Of a stretch of 64,000 nucleotides of DNA, positions 58,063 to 64,000 are shown piece after piece. How positions within the stretch are numbered: the stretch's first letter is position 1; the number at the start of each line of letters is the position of its first letter. The translations under genes and the position numbers were made by a program. Under the pieces are notes generated by a model. It ran no database searches. It saw only the letters and a list, made by a program, of their open reading frames with translations, and was not told where the DNA came from. This DNA comes from Tolypocladium sp. Sup5 PDA-1 (Eukaryota > Ascomycota > Sordariomycetes > Hypocreales > Ophiocordycipitaceae), in assembly GCA_000750105.3 (NCBI GenBank), contig JPHH03000059.1:124001-188000 (forward strand), given 5' to 3'.

Positions 58063-58332
58063 GACGACGCTGGGGCGTGAGGCTTGCTACTTGCATTTAA
58101 GATATCACTGGTGTTTTGCTAGCGAGACGATGATTTACGGAACTGATATACTTTATTCACATAGCGGCATCCCTCTCAAACTCCCCTCCCAGCCGCCCTT
58201 TGTCGAGCCCCGAATCCTCACAGCACCAGCCAGAGACCCGCGCTTACTTCACAAGCCATGTATATCTCTCATTCCCCATCAAATACCTCATCAGGGGGCT
58301 TGAGAGCCTTGCCATTCCAGCAGTATCGCCCT

Positions 58333-59661
58333 TCACGGAAGAGCCCGCTGGTGTTCTGGGGCGGAACTCGGGCTGCGCATTTTCGGGTCTTGGTCCGTAT
58401 TGAAGATCTCGAAGCCAGCTTCTCCTGTGGGCGTGGGGGGTGCTGCCGGCTCTGTTTCTTTCTCATCGTCCAGAGGTGAATGAGTATCCGTATCGTCATC
58501 ATCGCCGTGGCTGGACGTGACGCTTCCGGCGTCATCCTCAGGAGTTGCAGGATCCGCTTCGTTGGTTCCATCATCCACCTCGGCAACAAGAGGCTCCGTA
58601 ACAGGTGGCCACGGTAGTCCTCGAAGCTGGGCATTCACCTCAAGGCAGTACTCGTACTCGAATCGCAGCCGGCGTCCAACCGGCTTGCCCCCGGTCTACT
58701 GCCGTCAGCAACCTTCTCCGCCACACCGTGGGGGAGAATATCTTACCGGAGGCGAATACTGAAACAGCGATCCAGGCATCGTCTTCTCGCCGAGGACCCG
58801 GTCCTGCCACTCGAGCCCCGTCTTGATGCGGAAGAAGCCCATGAAGAGGTCCATCTCGCGGCGCCACTTGCCCGAGCACCGGCTGGGGCGGTGGTAGCTG
58901 GGCTGACTGTCGCCCTTGCGCTTGAGGAACTTGGCCGTGAACCAGTACAAGTGCGGCTTGGCGTTGGATTCCCAGAGCTGCGCCGTGCTGGCTGTTAGCT
59001 GGGTGCTGCGCATGGATGGCGTTGGAAGGGGGAGTTGGCTTACACTGAGGGTGTAGCGCTGGCCGGACTCGCCGCTGGCTTCGTCGTCGCGGGTGATGTT
59101 GATCTGGTAGGGGAAGAAGTCCCGGTCAATGTATACGTGATACAGGTCTGATAATAAGAACAAATTCTCGCAAATTCCCTGTATCTGTGTATGGGTATGG
59201 ACTTACTCGTGTTGACAAACTTCTCGCCCTCCTTCTTGCCCCTCTCGCTCCGAGCCAGCTCCCGCTTCGCAGCATTCTGCTTGGCCAGGTAGTTCCGCAT
59301 CGAGTAGTCGCGCTCGGGCTCCCTCTTCTCGTAGACGGTCGAGAACTCGAACCAGTCATAGTGGACGATGTGGAAGCGCTTGCCGCGCTTGAGAGCATCT
59401 TTGACTGCGGAACTGTGCGTCAGCCTTGAACATGATCCTAGTATGGCGTCCTGGACATGGGCGGACAGTCTTCCTACCTCGGGGAACTCTCTTGTTGAAC
59501 TGCTCCTTCGTGCACAGCAGGTGCGTCACCGTCTCGTCAAAGTCCTCGGTGAACGCGCCGCGGCGGAGCTTGGTCCAGCGCTTGAGGTTGTCGACGGTTA
59601 GCTCGCCTGGGAGGGGCCCGGCGGCGGCGATGACGCGGTTTCTATAGATTTGGCGAGGCAT
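58333..59661 (-). CDS. BRCT-domain protein
   Basis: Five exons: 59661-59478, 59404-59207, 59147-59044, 58977-58747 and 58695-58333, giving 359 residues. A single N-terminal BRCT domain is recognisable (NRVIAAAGPLPGELTVDNLKRWTKLRRGAFTEDFDETVTHLLCTKEQFN, then GKRFHIVHYDWFEFSTVYEKREPE, with the conserved Trp). BRCT domains bind phosphopeptides in DNA-damage proteins. A conserved middle follows (NLYHVYIDRDFFPYQINITRDDE, LYWFTAKFLKRKGDSQPSYHRPSRCSGKWRREMDLFMGFFRIKTGLEWQDRV), and an acidic Ser/Asp/Pro-rich tail ends the protein. Similar fungal proteins are known to me only as hypothetical BRCT proteins. All five exons join in phase; the 3-4 junction gives TLS|LWESN. Confidence 0.85.
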
Positions 59662-60241
59662 CACTGGCCCATTGGTGAGTAGAGACGAGAGAACGCTGGG
59701 ATGGAAAGGTTGAAGATGAGATGTGCCAGGGACATTAGAGGTGAGGATGGGAAAAGCCTAGTGGAGGAGGAAAGGGAACAAGTTGAACAACTCGGTAGAT
59801 AGAAGGCTATGGGTTCAATAGATGTGAATCAATAGGGAAGAGGAAGTAGGATACTGCTTTGGGGCTGGCGGAGAGTAGCTGGAGCTGCATCCCATGCGGA
59901 AAGGTGAGTTATCTCGAACAGGGGCCGCCGTCTTGTGCACGCCGGACAAGACTATGGGAGACAAAACCACAACGAGTGAAAGGTCACCGCTTCCCGTAAT
60001 GCCATTGGGCGTCTTCCAAGTTCCAATCAGGGTAATGGCATAATGCGTTTGATAGATACTTGAGCTTAATGAAAATGCTCTGGCACTCGGGCAGAAGGTC
60101 GTGCCCGAGAAGCGCCGTGTTGAACAGATGGAGTTTCAATAGTTGAGATGAACAGAAGCCTTGACTGACACACGTGTAAGCACCAGCTTGTGAGGCGGTA
60201 GCACCAAAGACCCAAGATTTTGACATTTCTAAAACAAAAGT
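59662..60241. other. BRCT gene upstream region and TrpC 3' flank
   Basis: 580 bp between two minus-strand genes; nothing identified. Confidence 0.5.
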
Positions 60242-62581
60242 CTACCTGATATCTCTCGCAGCCTTCACAAAAGCTGCGATCTTCGTCAAGCTCTGCTTCC
60301 CGTCCTCCTCAACACCACTGCTCACATCCACTCCCAGGACCCGGTCACTTAATCCGCCTAGAGCGTTGACTGCCTCGGCCACGTTGCCTGGATTCAGTCC
60401 TCCAGCCAAGAAGACCCTCAGATCCGGATCCTGCTCCAGGGCCGCCTTGACGCTGGACACATCCAGGAGCTTTCCAGACCCGGCTCCCGAGTCGAGGAGC
60501 GGTATCGTGTGATAGCCTCGTAGCCCGATGCCAACCTGGCCAGGCTTAAAGCAGCGGATGACGGGAACAGGGATGACCTTGGCCCACTCAATCGGCTCAT
60601 CGCCATGAAGCTGGACCAGGTCCAAGTTGTAGAGCCTCTGCTTCTCCAAGACCTCGCTGAGCGGCTGGTTCTGGAAGATGCCGACGACACGGGGCCGTGA
60701 GCTCTCCAGCCTTGCACCAGAGGCCGCAAAGTAGTCTGTGGCGCCTGTAGCCGAGATCTGATGATCGCATCTCGCAGCCAAGGAGCCAGCGTATGAGTGA
60801 ACAGCGTTCGATATCGCCACTGCCGTCTCGTGCGAGATGCACCGTTTCGCGCCAGGAACCAAGCAAATGCCCACAAAGTCGGCGTTCGACTCCACTGCTT
60901 TTTGGGCAGCCTCAGCACTGCGAGTTCCGCAAATCTTAACGTAGAGCGGGCGCGGTGACTGCTTCTCGACAGGGGGCTTGGATCCCGAGCACAGCTCGCT
61001 GATGAACACGCTGGCGTCTGGCGCTCGCATAATCGCCTCTCCAACTAGCACAGCGTTGACGCCGTCGCTCTTGTTCATCAACACATCTTCGTGAGTGTTG
61101 ATGCCGCTGAGAGCGCAGATCAGGGTGTTTTCGGGGACCATGCTTCGTAACCGGCCCGTCGTGTTTAGGTCCACCTCAAAGCTCTCCAGATTCCGGTTAT
61201 TCACTCCAATAGCCTTTGACCCCAGTTTCACAGCAGTCGTCATCTCCTCGGCATTTTGGACCTCTACCAAAGGCTCCATCCCCAAAGAGAGAGAGTACTT
61301 GTATAGGCGTTCGAGCAGCGGGGTATCAAGCATCTTGACAATCAGCAAGACCGTGTCTGCACCAGCAAGTCTCGCCTCCAAGATTTGATACTCGTCAAAT
61401 ATGAACTCTTTCCGCAGGATGGCTGGCCGGTTTGGCATTCCGTCCAGGACTTGGCGAACAGCTCTCAAATCTTCGATGCTTCCCTTGAACCACTCCGGCT
61501 CCGTGAGGACGGAGATGACGCTGGCGCCCGCCAAAGCGTATTTGCGCGCCTGTGTGGGAGCGTCGATGTCAAGGGCGAAGATGCCCTTGGAGGGCGAACC
61601 ACGCTTGATCTCAGCCATCAGAGCCACGTCAAACGGCGACTGTCGTAGGCGATTGATGAGTGGAACCAGTGGTGGCGCGGCGTTGAGGTCGTAGGCGGCT
61701 TGCAGATCGGCCATTCTCTGTGAGGGAATCTCTTTCTGGATAGCAACGGCAGCCTTGCGGCTCGCATAAATCCTTTGCAGGATGTTGTTGCTCTTCGACT
61801 TTCCTTGCGTGGAGGCAGAGCTACTGACTGATGTTGCCTTCTTCAGCACGGCGTTCTCCTCCCAGGTTCCACCTTGCATGTACAAAAAGTTCTTGATCAT
61901 CTTGCGTCCATGGGCAGTGAGAATGCTTTCCGGATGAAACTGAACGCCTTCCATGGCAAAATCCTTATGGCGGATACCCTGGATAATGCCGGGCGAGCCG
62001 TCGGCATTGGCCACCCAAGAGGTAACCTCGAGGCACTCTGGGAGCGTGAGTTGGGTTCCCGCGAGGGAGTGGTATCGGGTCACTGGAAGGTTCTGGTCCA
62101 GGCCCTCAAACACACCCTTGGAATCATGCGTCAAGGGGGACGTTTTGCCGTGAAGCCACTCTCCGGCCGAGTTTACATCACCGCCGTAGACGTCAAACAT
62201 GCATTGCCTGCGGCGTCTGAGTTTTACTTGTTCAAGAGATATCGGAAGGGGGAACACTTACAGGCCCATGCAGACGCCAAAGATGGGGATTTTACCCGCA
62301 AAGTGTCGGATGGCATCGCGGCTGATACCGGAGTCGGTGGTGGGATGTCCAGGGCCGGGGCTGATGATGAGCTGGGTCGGGTTCTTCTGGATCAGTTCTT
62401 CGACGGTAAGCTCGTCGTTTCTGAAGACGTGGACAGTAGCGCCTTCAAGAACAAGATACTGGTAAATGTTCCATGTGAAGGAGTCGTAGTTGTCGATCAG
62501 GATGAGGTTTGAAGCAGTTGGCACCGGGGGTGAGGGATCGGGCTGGTGGGGTGAGTGGTCGATGATATTGAGAGACGGCAT
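60242..62581 (-). CDS. trpC: Trifunctional tryptophan biosynthesis protein TrpC (GATase, IGPS, PRAI)
   Basis: Two exons, 62581-62262 and 62207-60242, give 761 residues. Residues ~25-235 form the glutamine amidotransferase that feeds anthranilate synthase, with nucleophile Cys104 in FGVCMGL (joined to QCMFD across the intron) and GVQFHPES carrying the catalytic His. Residues ~245-505 are indole-3-glycerol-phosphate synthase ([37 protein letters not shown]). Residues ~515-761 are phosphoribosylanthranilate isomerase ([23 protein letters not shown]). This three-domain fusion is typical of filamentous ascomycetes. The 54-nt intron splits the active-site loop. A Gcn4/CPC1-type site lies 118 bp upstream. 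Confidence 0.96.
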
Positions 62582-63087
62582 TTTGGGAGACTCTTCGGTG
62601 ATTGCCGCTGACACTCGGCTTCCCAGCAACGGGTCGAACTGGCCAAAGGAGAAAGACGTGACCTGTTATGGCGAGGATATGTGCTGGTTGATGAGAGGTG
62701 AGTCAATATCGGAGAGAGCCAAGAGCCTACCTCGTATTGTCGAGAAAATGGCCAGTGCCGCCAGTCTGCGCTGAAATTTGACGCACTGTATTGGAGCATC
62801 TGTAGAGGCACTAGCTGCACCGTGTGCTGGGACAGTGCCTTTATTCGACTGGTCGCCCGATGCAGCTCCGGCACTTGCTACCAACGCCTTGGTACCTGGT
62901 CGGCTTAACGTCGGCTCTTTAGGCCGGGAGCTCCATCCAAAAAGTTGAAGCCACTGCCCGTGTGCGCTGAGCTCCCAGCAGATGCTGGCTTCGTGGCTGA
63001 AGCGCGTCAACTCCAACCTTCTCTTGTCACCATTCGCCCCCAGGTGATGCATCGCGTGCCGCTGCCACTCTTCTGACGCTCGTGGCA
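62582..63087. other. divergent promoter region of trpC and NUP188
   Basis: 506 bp between divergent start codons, containing the cross-pathway control site listed separately. Confidence 0.5.
62699..62705. promoter_or_regulatory. cross-pathway control element (TGAGTCA), CPC1/Gcn4 type
   Basis: TGAGTCA, whose reverse complement is TGACTCA, the Gcn4/CPC1/CpcA consensus, lies 118 bp upstream of the trpC start. Fungal trpC genes are induced by amino-acid starvation through such sites. It is 383 bp from the NUP188 start, so trpC is the likely target. Confidence 0.6.
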
Positions 63088-64000
63088 ATGGCGCCGGTGT
63101 CTGATAGCAACTACTTTCCCTCCCTGGAAGAATGCCTGTCCGGGGAGCGGGTGTTTCTGTGAGCTTCACCTCCACGGCCCTGCCCAGGCTGGCCATCCGC
63201 GAGAAGCATGCGACTGACTTTGGCGATGCAGGTCCTGGAAGCATGTATCAACGGCGCTGTCAGACGACTCCGGGAGACGGCAAGCGAGCTCAGCTGTCAC
63301 CAGCTTCCTAGCCGACGAATACGTCCACACGCTGCTTAAAGACCCCTCTGCAGCGTTTGCGCCGCCAAACGAAGCGACCAAGAAGGATTTTGAAACCAAG
63401 ACTGCGCCAATCAACGTCGCCTCGGCGTCGACAGCCAAATACGATGTCAAGAGCATCAAGGGAGATGCGGAATGGCTCAGCAAGAACGCAAAGGTCAACC
63501 TCGTCGCTGCGCTTCGGGTGGCCGCCGTCGAGATTCAGTCGCGTGCTTCACGACACCTCATGGGACCGCTCTCCTCTCAGGATGCCACGAACCTACAAGA
63601 AGCCGCCGGCCTCCAAAACGGCCAGGGGTCATCCTTCTTGTCCGACTTGGGCGCGGCAGCGGCGCTAGACTCGGACGAGATTTCCGCCGATTTCGACAAG
63701 GCAGAGTCGCGAAGGCGACGCCTCTTCGACACATATCTGACCGAACGGCGGTCGTTCATGATGGCGATGGACTATGTGTACTCGATAAAGCTGTACGGGC
63801 GACTCCCGATTTTCACATCAGCCAACGAAAAGCTGGCGCCACTCTACAAGCTCAAGGAGACGGCTCGCGCAAAGGATGAAACTGCATCGTTGCTTCCTGC
63901 CTACTTGAAGGTCGTCACTGTCTGCATGGGCAACATAGAGTCAGGATTCGGGTCCTTGACCGATGATAGCCTGCTGCTAGCCGACGATATCGAGCTCGAC
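63088..64000 (+). CDS. nup188: Nucleoporin NUP188, N-terminal part (3' end outside window)
   Basis: Exon 1 63088-63158 and exon 2 from 63232, open in frame to the window edge; 280 residues are visible. Nup188 is a large alpha-solenoid of the nuclear pore inner ring, binding Nic96. Exon 1 (MAPVSDSNYFPSLEECLSGE) joins in phase 2 to SWKHVSTALSDDS, giving ERVFLSWK, the same layout as Chaetomium Nup188 at its start. VTSFLADEYVHTLLKDPSAAF, DAEWLSKNAKVNLVAALRVAAVEIQSRASRHLMGPLS and TYLTERRSFMMAMDYV also match the family as recalled. Intron GTGAGC...GATGCAG, 73 nt. The unspliced frame stops after VFL, which supports the intron. It is divergent from trpC. Confidence 0.88.

Overview
The window reads as nuclear DNA of a filamentous ascomycete. 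Coding sequences are GC-rich, most are interrupted by short GT-AG introns (about 50-160 bp) with CTAA(C/T)-type branch sites, and the gene set is typical of Pezizomycotina (PalH, HMT1, trifunctional TrpC, group I G-alpha, 2EXR proteins). Exon matches recalled from family knowledge fit Sordariomycetes, probably Hypocreales; that placement is inference. Coordinates of spliced genes were worked out by hand from splice consensus, frame continuity and family similarity.

Layout. 0-16 kb: 3' end of a PIF1 helicase, EDC3 (decapping enhancer), PalH (ambient pH sensor), a LAG1-type ceramide synthase and, on the minus strand, a heavy-metal-tolerance ABC transporter. 16.1-24.8 kb: a stretch of nearly 9 kb with no credible gene. 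24.85-31.2 kb: a secreted DUF3494 ice-binding-type protein, a small conserved-type unknown, and six-exon CDC48. 32.8-43 kb: two intact 2EXR-domain genes with a decayed copy between them, an atypical crotonase, KTI12, a multi-pass membrane protein and an SMR-domain protein ending in a CaaX box. 43.5-43.9 kb: two tRNA-Ser(GCT) genes. 43.9-48.3 kb: gene-poor. 48.3-64 kb: compact housekeeping block with the G-alpha subunit, a Gln-rich DUF3716-like regulator, CDC123, CWC21, the SNARE USE1, a BRCT protein, TrpC and the 5' end of NUP188.

The most unusual signal is in the first tRNA-Ser(GCT) gene. Besides the normal anticodon-loop intron, its D-arm carries a 52-nt insertion with all the marks of a small spliceosomal intron (GTTAGT start, pyrimidine-rich middle, TACTAAT branch box, TAG end). 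Exact removal restores the sequence of the neighbouring intact copy. Both copies keep Pol III A and B boxes and T-run terminators and have identical mature exons, while their anticodon introns and flanks differ.

Other points worth following are the ice-binding-type protein with a Cys-rich tail beside the gene-free stretch, four degenerate ~175-bp repeats running into the last codons of CDC123, a perfect 13-bp-arm hairpin upstream of the ABC transporter, and the CaaX ending on the SMR protein.
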